Source: Prevotellaceae bacterium (GTDB lineage Bacteria; Bacteroidota; Bacteroidia; Bacteroidales; UBA932). From it: DNA of 44,911 bases. Below are positions 15,712 to 22,672 of the stretch, one piece after another. The DNA lies in assembly GCA_031279695.1 (NCBI GenBank), contig JAITIA010000193.1, positions 1-44,911 on the forward strand, written 5' to 3'. The notes under the pieces were generated by a model, which had not been told where the DNA came from, searched no databases, and saw nothing but the letters and a program-made list of their open reading frames with translations. Both the position numbers and the translations under genes were made by a program. Within the stretch, counting starts at the first letter, position 1. Every line of letters starts with the position of its first letter.

Positions 15712-16233
15712 ATGAAAAAAACAGTTTGTATATTGCTGCTTGCAGCATTGATAATTTCCTCGATGCATTCGTGCCGGCAACGGGCAGGGCGCAACAACAG
15801 CCGCTCGTCGAGCAGAGACGCTCAGACAACGGAAACAACGCGCGGCAAAACCGTTGTTAAAATGCGAAAAGAGGGCGGCGTGTATCATGTCCCCTGCAAA
15901 ATTAACGGCGCCGAAATGGAATTTATTTTCGATACCGGCGCCTCCAACATCACAATTTCGCTGGTCGAAGCTCTGTATCTCTACAAGCAGGGAAAGCTTA
16001 AAGACGAGGATTTTCAGGGTACGGCACAATACCAGATTGCCGACGGCAGCATCTCCGAAGGCTCGATTATTCAACTGCGTACAGTAGAAATAGGCGGCAA
16101 AAAACTGACCAATGTCAAAGCGTCCATTGTTCACAACATGGATGCGCCTCTGCTGCTGGGGCAGTCGGCGCTGGCAAAATTCGGCAAAATCTCAATCAAT
16201 TATCAAAAAAACGAAATCATATTTGAACAGTGA
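15712..16233 (+). CDS. Retropepsin-like aspartic protease lipoprotein
   Basis: A 173-residue protein. A signal sequence ends near Cys21 (ISSMHSC), an imperfect lipobox. The mature domain is a single-lobe, clan AA (retroviral-type) aspartic protease. The active-site motif is FIFDTGASNITIS with Asp74, and the C-terminal hydrophobic-hydrophobic-Gly element is APLLLGQSALAKFG. Such single-lobe enzymes act as dimers. It sits 7 bp after the MotB-like gene and ends the operon, so a role in trimming or regulating the envelope components is likely but inferred. Basic, low-complexity residues (RNNSRSSSRD) link the lipid anchor to the domain. Confidence 0.75.
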   Translation: MKKTVCILLLAALIISSMHSCRQRAGRNNSRSSSRDAQTTETTRGKTVVKMRKEGGVYHVPCKINGAEMEFIFDTGASNITISLVEALYLYKQGKLKDEDFQGTAQYQIADGSISEGSIIQLRTVEIGGKKLTNVKASIVHNMDAPLLLGQSALAKFGKISINYQKNEIIFEQ

Positions 16234-16732
16234 TTAATGCCTGCGGCGGTTGTCTGAACTGTAACACCCTAAAAAAATGGTTCAACTGGGATTTGTGTGG
16301 AAAATCCATAGATCCCTTATTTCCAAAAGCGCCCTTAGTAGAGATGCTATTAATCGCGTATCTACGCCCTTATTCCCGTTGTTCGGACGAGGCTGTGCCT
16401 CGTCCGGTTTATCTTGGCAGGCTGCGCCTGCCAACAAAAATGCAAGAGCAGGCACAGCCTGCGTAGATAGAGTGGACAAGGTTCTACCTTGTCCCAACAG
16501 CCGTGGCGGGTTTGCTGCCGGAGGCTAAAGCCACCGGTTAATAAAATGCAGTCCCTGCGGGACTTTCCGCCGCAGAAATCCGACGGCATTTCAATAGGGC
16601 GCGATAAATCGCGCCCCTACGGCGACGCAAACAATCCTGCCAATCTTGTAAATCTTAATAAAATCAAGGTTCAGACAATCACATCAATCACCCAAATCAC
16701 CTTAAAATCACAGGTCAGACAGCCGCCGCAGG
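16234..16732. repeat. Palindrome-rich intergenic repeat mosaic, copy 1
   Basis: No gene is supported in this 500-bp stretch. It contains a chain of short-loop hairpins. Arms are at 16384-16393/16397-16406, 16414-16422/16426-16434, 16448-16453/16457-16462, 16474-16481/16487-16494, 16550-16555/16559-16564 and 16597-16605/16608-16616. Most loops are 2-5 nt. The block 16378-16502 recurs in the same orientation at 28584-28708, with about eight differences over 125 bp. 16279-16335 recurs inverted near 33306-33361 and 27976-28028. The module GCCGCCGCAGGC followed by heptamers recurs at 33215. Confidence 0.85.
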
Positions 16733-16766
16733 CACTAATCACTAATGCCTAATCACTAATCACTAA
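16733..16766. repeat. CACTAAT heptamer array supplying a stop codon
   Basis: Units start at 16733, 16740, 16747 (variant GCCTAAT), 16754 and 16761 (partial). Read on the minus strand the repeat is ATTAGTG. Its TAG at 16765-16763 is the stop codon of the NHL-propeller gene. Because seven is not a multiple of three, the array carries stops in all three minus-strand frames. Confidence 0.9.
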
Positions 16767-17806
16767 AAAAAACCGCAATTGACGGCGCAGTTGGCGCAGG
16801 CGGTGGCGGCGACGGCGTTTCGGTCGAACTGAAATATGGAAATTCGGGTTTCGCCGGCAACAATCAGATTATTATTGACGGCTTTTACGTCGTATGCGCG
16901 TGTGCCGCCACCCATTAGACGGCTGTCGAGGAGAATACTGCGGAAAGCCCCGTCGCCGGCATAGCAGCTTATTCTCGGCTCGCCCTTTTCGGAAGTCAGA
17001 ATATCGCCTCCGGCGGTTTTGGCAAGATGGACGGGGTTACAGCAGCCGGCAAACATGCCTTTTCCTGCGCCCGCTTTGCCAAACGACCCGATATATTCGC
17101 CGTCGAGAGTATATTTTTCCACCTTGTGTCTGCCCGAGTTGGAGCAGTAGAGTGTTTCGTCGATTACCTCAACGCCAAAGGTATAACTTGGTATGATAAA
17201 TCTGTTTGGACTGTTGATAAACCGAACGAAATCGCCGTTTTTGCCATATTTGTGGATGTGTTTATTGGCTGCATCGGCAACAAACACGTGGTTGGCGGAG
17301 AGCGTCATGGAGCAAAAATCCGAATTATCGCTGCAAGCCTGCCATGCGCGGAGTTTGCCGCCCTTATCCGAATACACTTCTACCCCTGTGGCGTGGAGAA
17401 TATATATTTCTCCGCCGTCGATGACAATATCGCGGGCTTCGACGCCGGTATTGATGCTCGATACGAGGCTGCCGAAGAGCTTAGCCACGTCTGCGCCGCT
17501 GTTTTTGTCGGCTACGACGCCGTTATACACCAGCACTTTACCGTTGCAGGCGGCATATATGTGATTATCGTAATAATCGATACATTTCACCGACTCTTCG
17601 ACGGCGAAACCGGCAACCATTTTATATGGTGTGGCAAGTTTTTCGACGTCAACTCTGCTCATTTCGGCATTTTTGTCGATACTGCTGTTTTTGTCGATAG
17701 ATTTTTTGAGCAGCGAGCCGGATACTGCAACAACCGATCCGGTTGCCAGCACTGTTCCAAATCCTCTCAGAAAATTCCTGCGGTCTGTTTTATTTACTTC
17801 TTTCAT
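16763..17806 (-). CDS. NHL-repeat beta-propeller protein with Tat-like signal
   Basis: A 347-residue predicted exported protein. The N-terminus has a twin-arginine pattern, DRRNFLRGFG (Arg9-Arg10), then a hydrophobic stretch (VLATGSVVAVSGSLL), which suggests Tat export of a folded protein. The rest resembles a six-bladed NHL-type beta-propeller with blade motifs such as HIYAACNGKVLVYN, HVFVADAANKHIHKYG and LYCSNSGRHKVEKYTLDG. The protein ends in CANCAVNCGFF with Cys337, 340 and 344, which could bind metal or an Fe-S cluster. Tat export would fit a cofactor loaded in the cytoplasm. Function and substrate are unknown. The stop codon lies in a heptamer repeat, and the upstream region is a 21-bp tandem array. 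Confidence 0.75.
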   Translation of the reverse strand: MKEVNKTDRRNFLRGFGTVLATGSVVAVSGSLLKKSIDKNSSIDKNAEMSRVDVEKLATPYKMVAGFAVEESVKCIDYYDNHIYAACNGKVLVYNGVVADKNSGADVAKLFGSLVSSINTGVEARDIVIDGGEIYILHATGVEVYSDKGGKLRAWQACSDNSDFCSMTLSANHVFVADAANKHIHKYGKNGDFVRFINSPNRFIIPSYTFGVEVIDETLYCSNSGRHKVEKYTLDGEYIGSFGKAGAGKGMFAGCCNPVHLAKTAGGDILTSEKGEPRISCYAGDGAFRSILLDSRLMGGGTRAYDVKAVNNNLIVAGETRISIFQFDRNAVAATACANCAVNCGFF

Positions 17807-17870
17807 TATTCTTTCTTTTTAATCATCTATTACATCTTTTCAATCACATATTTTATCTTTCAATCCACTT

Positions 17871-18131
17871 GCGACGACGTTCCGACCCTTTGCGACGACG
17901 TTCCGACCCTTTGCGACGACGTTCCGCCCCTTTGCGACGACGTTCCGCCCCTTTGCGACGACGTTCCGACCCTTTGCGACGATATTTCCACCCCTGTGCG
18001 ACGACGTTCCGCCCCTTTGCGACGACGTTCCGCCCCTTTGCGACGATGTTTCAACCATTTTTAACAACGTTTCAACCCCTTGCTACGATATTCCGACCAT
18101 TTGCTACGATGTTCCGACCATTTGTAACGCC
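17871..18131. repeat. 21-bp tandem array (about 12 units)
   Basis: The unit is close to GCGACGACGTTCCGACCCTT plus one T. Starts at 17871, 17892, 17913, 17934, 17955 and 17976 are exactly 21 bp apart, one unit is 22 bp, and units continue at 17998, 18019, 18040, 18061, 18082 and 18103. The first eight are nearly identical (position 15 A or C) and the last four have decayed. There are no spacers, so it is not a CRISPR array. The array fills the region upstream of the minus-strand NHL gene and could hold repeated protein-binding sites. Because 21 is a multiple of three, spurious heptapeptide-repeat frames arise on both strands. Confidence 0.95.
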
Positions 18132-18193
18132 ATTTACATGCAATTTTTCTCTTTCGCCATGCAATTCGTCATTGAAAAAATGTAATTGACAGC

Positions 18194-18916
18194 TCATTTA
18201 GTTTCGCTTGTTGGTGTTGTCAGCGGAATTGTGCGGACTTTTTTCTTTAGATTGATGAATGAATACTCGCCTGCTTTTATCGGATTGCTTCCTTTATAGA
18301 TTATGTTGCCTGTTTTCAGAAACTCCATCAACTGTGCATAAAGTTCGTTCAGTTTTCCCATGTTTTCGTAAACAATTCCGCGTCTTTTACCAAAAATTTC
18401 AAACTGTTGCAGGTTATACTGCGTGATTGGCGTTACCGCTGTCGACAGATGATTGATAATTTCGTCGTTTAAACCCACAACTTTCAGTTCCGACATAAAA
18501 GTTCGGATGTTTGTATTCACAAGCATCAGATTATGGCGTACTCCTTCGGCGTCTCGACTGTGAATTTTTTTAGTCAGAAGCGATATTCCAAAGTCTTTAT
18601 CGCTTATTCCTATGCTTGTGCCGGCAAGATGAAGGTATCCGCGCAACTTGTTTAAGGGGTCAGCCAGACCGTCGAGGGTTTCATACAGCTGTTTGGTGAT
18701 TTTTTTCAGCTCTTTTGTTTCTGTTTGTGGCGATACCAGGTCTTCGGCGGCATTTATCATGGTTTCAAAGCCATTAAAATACTCTTCGTTGAACATCGGC
18801 GAGAATGCCGTAAAATCTGCAAGGTCTCGACGTCCAAGCGACAAACCATAACTGCAAATCACTGTAAGTTCTTCGATTTTACAATCGAACTTTTTAGAAT
18901 TTTTTTCGGATTTCAT
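18194..18916 (-). CDS. Conserved-looking cytoplasmic protein, family unknown
   Basis: A 240-residue protein that I do not recognise. It has no signal peptide or membrane segment. The sequence is mostly charged alpha-helix (for example KELKKITKQLYETLDGL near residues 68-84 and NKLNELYAQ-type stretches near 188-200), with a basic C-terminal tail (NLKKKVRTIPLTT). A Shine-Dalgarno-like AAGGAAAG lies just before the ATG on the minus strand, which supports this start. It stands alone between the 21-bp array and a duplicated inverted repeat. No neighbour suggests a function. Confidence 0.6.
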   Translation of the reverse strand: MKSEKNSKKFDCKIEELTVICSYGLSLGRRDLADFTAFSPMFNEEYFNGFETMINAAEDLVSPQTETKELKKITKQLYETLDGLADPLNKLRGYLHLAGTSIGISDKDFGISLLTKKIHSRDAEGVRHNLMLVNTNIRTFMSELKVVGLNDEIINHLSTAVTPITQYNLQQFEIFGKRRGIVYENMGKLNELYAQLMEFLKTGNIIYKGSNPIKAGEYSFINLKKKVRTIPLTTPTSETK

Positions 18917-18960
18917 TTCTCTTTCCTTTTTTTCAATTATTTATTTTAAATTAAATTTCC

Positions 18961-19177
18961 TTTTTTTTTATCATCCGCGCAGCCTCCGCACCGACCATGT
19001 CCACTATTTTTCACTTTTTTTTAAAGATGCGGAGTTGCACGGACTTTTTTTTACTGCTTAAATATTTTTTTTATCATTACATTCACTTTTTTTTATCATC
19101 CGCGCAGCCTCCGCATCTTTTTATATGATTTTTTTTACGACTAATGACCACGATACGGAGTTGCACGGACTTTTTAA
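18961..19177. repeat. Tandemly duplicated ~125-bp unit containing inverted repeats
   Basis: Element A (CATCCGCGCAGCCTCCGCA) occurs at 18972-18990 and 19097-19115. Element B (CGGAGTTGCACGGAC plus T-run) occurs at 19030-19050 and 19155-19175. B is close to the reverse complement of A, so each duplicated unit can fold into a long hairpin followed by a T-run on the plus strand. No plus-strand gene lies upstream to be terminated. The 18917-19225 gap holds no gene. Confidence 0.85.
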
Positions 19178-19225
19178 TTTAATTAATCAAATTCTTATAT
19201 TTTATAAATTCTTTATTTATCTGTT

Positions 19226-20047
19226 TTATCTGAATACCCAGCCTTTGGCGGTAGCAATTTCCTGATTACTGTCCTCTGCCGCGCCTCTATTCCCGACCTT
19301 TATTTCTTTGGTAACGCCTGCAAAAGTGTTGCTGTGCAAAGTTGCATACATTGCATTATAAGCCTCGGTTGTCAGAGCCGTCTCCGAACAGTCAATATAC
19401 CTCAATGCGGGGTTATTGCTAAAATTCAGTTCTCTGATGATGTTATGCCAACATTCAAAATGTTCAAGTGCGGGGTTTTTGCTAAGATCTACGCTTGTTG
19501 CGCCCTGTACTCCGACGTTGAGACAGGTCATATTTACTCCTTCAACGGTTACGGTGTGATTGGCGGCGGTTGTTTTAAACTCATGATTAAAATGAGGGTC
19601 TTCAACAGTAATATCCACAGTATCTTTATCGCCGTCTCCCCAGTCGATGATTGCTGTTCCTGTGCCTTTCAGACCCATGTCGATTGAAGAAACCGTTGTT
19701 ACCACTTTCATCTGCATCAGATTAACAGTTACATTAACCGTTGTGGATGTTCCATTGCTTGCGGAGGCAGTAATGGCGGCTGTTCCGGATGCAATGCCCA
19801 AAACCACGCCGTTATTATCGACTGTGGCAACGTTGGTGTCGCTACTTGCGAAATTAATGGTTTTATTTGTGGCATTATCGGGGTACACCGAGGCTTTGAC
19901 AGTGTCCCTTGCGCCAACATAAATGCTCATGGCGTTTCTTTCAACAATCACGCTTTCAACAGGAACACCTTCGTCGTTCTTGTCCTTGCTGCAGGATGCA
20001 AATGCAACAACGCCTGCGATTACCATGTAGAATAAATTTTTTTTCAT
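19226..20047 (-). CDS. Surface lipoprotein with Ig-like (BIG2) and leucine-rich-like domains
   Basis: A 273-residue predicted lipoprotein with a lipobox ending at Cys19 (FASC). Residues 30-108 resemble a bacterial Ig-like group 2 domain (VYPDNATNKTINFASSD, VATVDNNGVVLGIASGTAAIT). A region follows with the PKD-like IDWGDGDKDTVDITV motif and then short leucine-rich-type repeats (VDLSKNPALEHFECWHN, LNFSNNPALRYIDCSE). The C-terminus is the common cap ending in ATAKGWVFR. It is paralogous to the next two minus-strand genes but has the extra Ig domain and fewer repeats. The likely location is the outer membrane or cell surface, with a binding or adhesion role that is inferred. Confidence 0.75.
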   Translation of the reverse strand: MKKNLFYMVIAGVVAFASCSKDKNDEGVPVESVIVERNAMSIYVGARDTVKASVYPDNATNKTINFASSDTNVATVDNNGVVLGIASGTAAITASASNGTSTTVNVTVNLMQMKVVTTVSSIDMGLKGTGTAIIDWGDGDKDTVDITVEDPHFNHEFKTTAANHTVTVEGVNMTCLNVGVQGATSVDLSKNPALEHFECWHNIIRELNFSNNPALRYIDCSETALTTEAYNAMYATLHSNTFAGVTKEIKVGNRGAAEDSNQEIATAKGWVFR

Positions 20048-20119
20048 TACCGATTTGTTTTACTTTTAATTATACATTATTTAGATATAGTTACATTTTT
20101 TATTTTCATCCTGATACAT

Positions 20120-20782
20120 TTAATTTACAGTCCATCCTTTATCGGTTGCTATTGTTTTTTTGCAGGCGTCTTCGCCGGGATTGTGACGGATATTGAGGTC
20201 TTTGGTTTGCCCCTGCGGTGCATTTTTGTGGAGCGACTGGAACATTGCGTTCAAAGCGGGAGCGCTGAGGTTGTTGGCGGCGCAACTCAGGGATTGCAGC
20301 TCGGAATTTCTGCTCAAATCGAGCGATGAAATCCGGTTTTCGTCGCATCCAAGTTCTTTCAGGGCGTAATTTCTGTTTACATCGAGGCGTTCGAGGCGGT
20401 TGCGACGGCATTCGAGAACAGTCAGATACGGACTTTGGCTGACATCGAGTTCGGTCAGGTCGTTATCTTCGCAAAACAGGGCGGTAACATTTGCTCCGAC
20501 AATTTTCACAACACGTGCGGCGACGTTTGTGGCGTAATCGTGTTCCACAAAATCGCCCTGAACGGTTAGCGAGAGGCGTTTCGTTTGGTTATCGCCCCAA
20601 TAAATTGTAACAATGCCCGTTCCGGCAATCACCATGCGGATTTTCCGAATATCGCCGGAGGCGCTCATGCTGATTTGCGGCTCGTTGTTGTTTTTTGCCG
20701 CGACGCTTCCGCAGTTCGCAAGCGATGCCAAAGCCATTGTGAAAGCCACTGTTACACCCAAATTCAATACTTTTCTTTTCAT
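20120..20782 (-). CDS. Secreted leucine-rich-like protein, paralogue 2
   Basis: A 220-residue exported protein. The signal region ends ASLANCGS; Asn at -1 makes the lipobox poor, so it may be secreted rather than lipidated. After a WGDN-containing beta domain (IVTIYWGDNQTKRLSL), four repeats of about 21 residues follow the pattern L-x-x-L-x-C-x-x-N-x-L-x-x-L-D (LTVLECRRNRLERLDV, LKELGCDENRISSLDL, LQSLSCAANNLS). The C-terminal cap (NAMFQSLH, ATDKGWTVN) matches its paralogues. It lacks the Ig-like domain of the 19226 gene. Gene order and orientation suggest tandem duplication. Ligand unknown. Confidence 0.75.
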   Translation of the reverse strand: MKRKVLNLGVTVAFTMALASLANCGSVAAKNNNEPQISMSASGDIRKIRMVIAGTGIVTIYWGDNQTKRLSLTVQGDFVEHDYATNVAARVVKIVGANVTALFCEDNDLTELDVSQSPYLTVLECRRNRLERLDVNRNYALKELGCDENRISSLDLSRNSELQSLSCAANNLSAPALNAMFQSLHKNAPQGQTKDLNIRHNPGEDACKKTIATDKGWTVN

Positions 20783-20860
20783 CTTAATAATTTTTTACTG
20801 TGCTCAACAGATACGGATAACTGCGTTAAATGTTTCATTTTTGACAGGATTTTTTTCCTC

Positions 20861-21601
20861 TCATTCTTCGGACGCCTCCATAAACATCCATCCTTTTCCC
20901 TGCGCCGGCACTTTGTTACAGCCCGACGAGCCCGCATTTCTCTCAATCCAGATTTCTTTTTGATTGTTACGCGGAGGATTTCCGTGCAGTGAACCAATCA
21001 TTGCGTCCATCTCGGTAAGACCGATGTAGTTACTTTCGCAGTTTACGGTCTGCAACCCTGTATTTTGGGTTAAATTGAGCGCCGACAGATAGTTTTTACG
21101 GCACAACAGGAGTTGAAGAAGGGGATTTTTTTCCAAATTGAGCGACATTATCTGATTGTCGCTGCAATAAAGATATTCCAGAGCGGGATTTTTGCCGACG
21201 TCGAGCCTGCTGATTTTGTTATTCTCGCAGTTCAGAAAAACCAGATGCGGACTTTGAGTAACATCGAGACTGATCAGGCGGTCGCTGTTGCAGCTCAAGC
21301 CCGTAACATTTGTTCCGGTAACAGAAATATCGGCGGTGTCGCGCACTGGCGAGTAAGTATGTTCCACCACAATACCGTCGGCATTTAAGGTGAAATTCTG
21401 CGTTTTACCGTCGCCCCAATCGATGACGGCTTCGCGCGTTCCGATGAGCCCTATACGCACTTTTTCGACCGTTCCAACGGCTTTCATGACGATTGCGGTA
21501 TCTTGATACTCGGTATCGTCGTAATCGCTCTGGTCTTTGCATCCCATCATGGCGATTGTTACTAATACTATGGCAATTAAGCCGGAAATGTTTCTTTTCA
21601 T
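20861..21601 (-). CDS. Surface lipoprotein, leucine-rich-like, paralogue 3
   Basis: A 246-residue predicted lipoprotein with lipobox Cys21 (AMMGC) followed by an acidic spacer (DQSDYDDTEYQD). The beta domain contains AVIDWGDGKTQNFTL. The repeats are LISLDVTQSPHLVFLNCEN, ISRLDVGKNPALEYLYCSD and LQLLLCRKNYLSALNL, and the C-terminal cap runs from NAGSSGCNK to GKGWMFMEAS. It is the upstream-most of the three co-directional paralogues, with gaps of 78 bp to the second and 72 bp from the second to the third. No promoter consensus is clear in its upstream region. Together they look like a small family of surface-binding proteins produced by duplication. Confidence 0.75.
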   Translation of the reverse strand: MKRNISGLIAIVLVTIAMMGCKDQSDYDDTEYQDTAIVMKAVGTVEKVRIGLIGTREAVIDWGDGKTQNFTLNADGIVVEHTYSPVRDTADISVTGTNVTGLSCNSDRLISLDVTQSPHLVFLNCENNKISRLDVGKNPALEYLYCSDNQIMSLNLEKNPLLQLLLCRKNYLSALNLTQNTGLQTVNCESNYIGLTEMDAMIGSLHGNPPRNNQKEIWIERNAGSSGCNKVPAQGKGWMFMEASEE

Positions 21602-21718
21602 TACAGATTCTTTTAATTAAAAATACGTTTTTTTTAATCCTGATATTATAGATGTATGTTTGTCGATTTTCGTTGCATGGAGTTTGAAATTTTTTTAATA
21701 TCCTCTTACGATTGCTGC

Positions 21719-21744
21719 CACTAATCACTAATCACTAATCACTA
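21719..21744. repeat. CACTAAT heptamer array overlapping the end of queG
   Basis: Units start at 21719, 21726 and 21733, with a partial unit at 21740. On the minus strand the repeat encodes the last four residues (VISD) and the TAG stop of queG. The array has therefore entered, or defines, the 3' end of the reading frame. Confidence 0.95.
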
Positions 21745-22648
21745 TATTTCGTTTCAGTCCCGAATATTTTGTGCGTTTCACTGCCGAATGTCTGAACAGT
21801 TTTTGAAAATTCTCTTCGCTCAGGTTTTGCCATTCGATTGCGGTTTTGTTCAGCAGTTCGGCGGGCGGATTAAATTGGGGTTCAGTATTTTCCTTTGCAA
21901 AACGGATATTGTGCGGGCAAACGTCCTGACAAATATCGCAGCCGAAGATGCGTGAAGCAAGATTTTTACCCGTGTCGGGCAGTGCATCGCGGTGTTCTAT
22001 TGTGAGATACGAAATACATTTCATCGCATTGAGCACGTATGGCTCAACAAGCGCTCCGGCGGGGCAATTGTCGATGCATCGCGTACAGTCGCCACATTTT
22101 GAAGTTATTGGACTGTCGTAGTTCAGTTCGATATTCAGCACCAGTTCGGCAAGAAAATGAAACGAGCCTTTTTTATCGACAATCAGACAGGTATTTTTGC
22201 CAATCCAGCCTGTTCCAGCGCGTTGTGCCCATGCTTTTTCGAGTATTGGCGCAGAATCGACAAAGGCTCTGCCTTCCGTTTCCCTGTTTTCGTGTTTTAT
22301 GAAGTTCAGCAGTTGATAAACTTTTTCCTTAACAACAAAATGATAATCACGACCGTAGGCATATTTCGATATTATTGGCGCTCCGGAGGTCTGTTTTTTT
22401 GCTGAATAATAGTTATATGCAAGCGACACAACCGATTTTGCGCCTTCCACAAGTTTTGCAGGATTGAGACGCATTTCTCGCCTGTTTTCCATATATTTCA
22501 TGCCGGCATGATAATTCTGTTTCAGCCATTTATCCAGTATTGCGGCTTCGTTTTCCAGAAATTCGACTCGGGCTGTGCCGCAGGCTGAAAACCCAAGTCG
22601 AAACGCCTCTGCCTTAATTTTATCCGTAAGCGTCTTTATCTCCTCCAT
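21728..22648 (-). CDS. queG: Epoxyqueuosine reductase QueG
   Basis: This 306-residue enzyme catalyses the last step of queuosine biosynthesis, the reduction of epoxyqueuosine in tRNA, using cobalamin and two 4Fe-4S clusters. Both ferredoxin-type motifs are visible: CGDCTRCIDNCPAGAL near residues 185-200, and CISYLTIEHRD followed by FGCDICQDVCPHN near 235-247. The N-terminal region (GFSACGTARVEF, YHAGMKYMENRREMRLNPA) is typical of QueG. I chose the ATG at 22648 (MEEIKTLTDK); an in-frame TTG five codons upstream is less likely. The gene follows the YD-repeat-like gene by 24 bp and is probably co-transcribed. The C-terminal VISD is encoded by a heptamer repeat, so the native end may have been altered. 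Confidence 0.9.
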   Translation of the reverse strand: MEEIKTLTDKIKAEAFRLGFSACGTARVEFLENEAAILDKWLKQNYHAGMKYMENRREMRLNPAKLVEGAKSVVSLAYNYYSAKKQTSGAPIISKYAYGRDYHFVVKEKVYQLLNFIKHENRETEGRAFVDSAPILEKAWAQRAGTGWIGKNTCLIVDKKGSFHFLAELVLNIELNYDSPITSKCGDCTRCIDNCPAGALVEPYVLNAMKCISYLTIEHRDALPDTGKNLASRIFGCDICQDVCPHNIRFAKENTEPQFNPPAELLNKTAIEWQNLSEENFQKLFRHSAVKRTKYSGLKRNIVISD

Positions 22649-22672
22649 TTCCCGAAAAATCAATCAATTACA

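Noticed and set aside
17840-18067. Heptapeptide-repeat proteins on both strands of the 21-bp array
   Set aside because: A 21-bp unit keeps every frame open, so the SSQRGGT and RRRSDPL repeats are expected by chance; no start context or conserved end is seen.
17871-18131. CRISPR array
   Set aside because: The units are contiguous with no unique spacers, the repeat is not CRISPR-like and no cas gene is present.
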